Shown piece by piece: positions 11,949 through 11,961 of a DNA stretch of 11,961 nt. The notes under the pieces were generated by a model, which was not told where the DNA came from, searched no databases, and saw only the letters and a program-made list of their open reading frames with translations. How positions within the stretch are numbered: position 1 is the first letter of the stretch; each line of letters opens with the position of its first letter. A program made the translations under genes and the position numbers. Source of the DNA: an uncultured Caryophanales bacterium (GTDB lineage Bacteria; Bacillota_I; Bacilli_A; RF39; UBA660); the NCBI GenBank assembly GCA_947065955.1, contig CAMSXY010000021.1, positions 1 through 11,961 on the forward strand, given 5' to 3'.

Positions 11949-11961
11949 ATGAAAAAAGGAT
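11949..11961 (+). CDS. Start of an unidentified gene, cut by the window edge
   Basis: ATG at 11949 with aaaggaag (11933-11940) 8 nt upstream, a good ribosome site. Only M-K-K-G is encoded before the window ends, so the product cannot be named. In related genomes the gene after ftsI is often spoVD or mraY, but four residues give no support for either. The Lys-rich start would also suit a secreted or membrane protein. Confidence 0.6.

Overview
The window reads as chromosomal DNA of a low-GC, spore-forming Gram-positive bacterium (Bacillota). Evidence: strongly AT-rich codon use, AGGAGG-type ribosome sites, sigma-A promoters of the TTGACA/TATAAT kind, the mraZ-rsmH-ftsL-ftsI order of the division/cell-wall cluster, an FtsI with two C-terminal PASTA domains, a Gram-positive LexA-like box, and two YjcZ-type spore micro-proteins behind a mother-cell-type promoter. 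TGA is used as a stop (after the C1q-like gene), so the genetic code is standard and not that of Mycoplasma. A lineage near the Erysipelotrichales or uncultured gut Bacilli is a guess; the sequence does not fix it.

Region 1 (1-2865): four tandem genes for collagen-like (Gly-X-Y) proteins without signal peptides. The first is cut by the window edge, two are mini-proteins of 70 and 72 residues, and the fourth ends in a BclA/C1q-like jelly-roll domain. After a terminator comes a GT2 glycosyltransferase with TPR-like repeats. Together this looks like a spore-surface (exosporium-like) glycoprotein locus: Thr-rich collagen stalks plus an enzyme that could glycosylate them. Two peptide modules recur across the genes and are divided exactly at the gene boundaries.

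Region 2 (2836-4020): three small XRE-type regulators, one on the minus strand and two on the plus strand. The two plus-strand genes are tandem paralogues, about two thirds identical, each preceded by the same palindrome TTACTT-N3-AAGTAA, an extended -10 promoter and an identical 20-nt leader.

Region 3 (4034-7509): housekeeping genes, namely pyrimidine-nucleoside phosphorylase, RNA polymerase omega subunit, recX with a LexA-like box inside a consensus promoter, and a convergent PrsA-type foldase lipoprotein. Terminators are packed into gene ends.

Region 4 (7530-7865): two tiny YjcZ-family genes missed by a length-limited gene caller, behind a sigma-E/sigma-K-like promoter and ahead of a strong terminator.

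Region 5 (7909-11961): the mraZ-rsmH-ftsL-ftsI operon. It starts from a sigma-A promoter whose 5' leader carries three 10-bp MraZ boxes, the last containing the mraZ ribosome-binding site. A probable terminator follows ftsI, and a new gene begins at the right edge.
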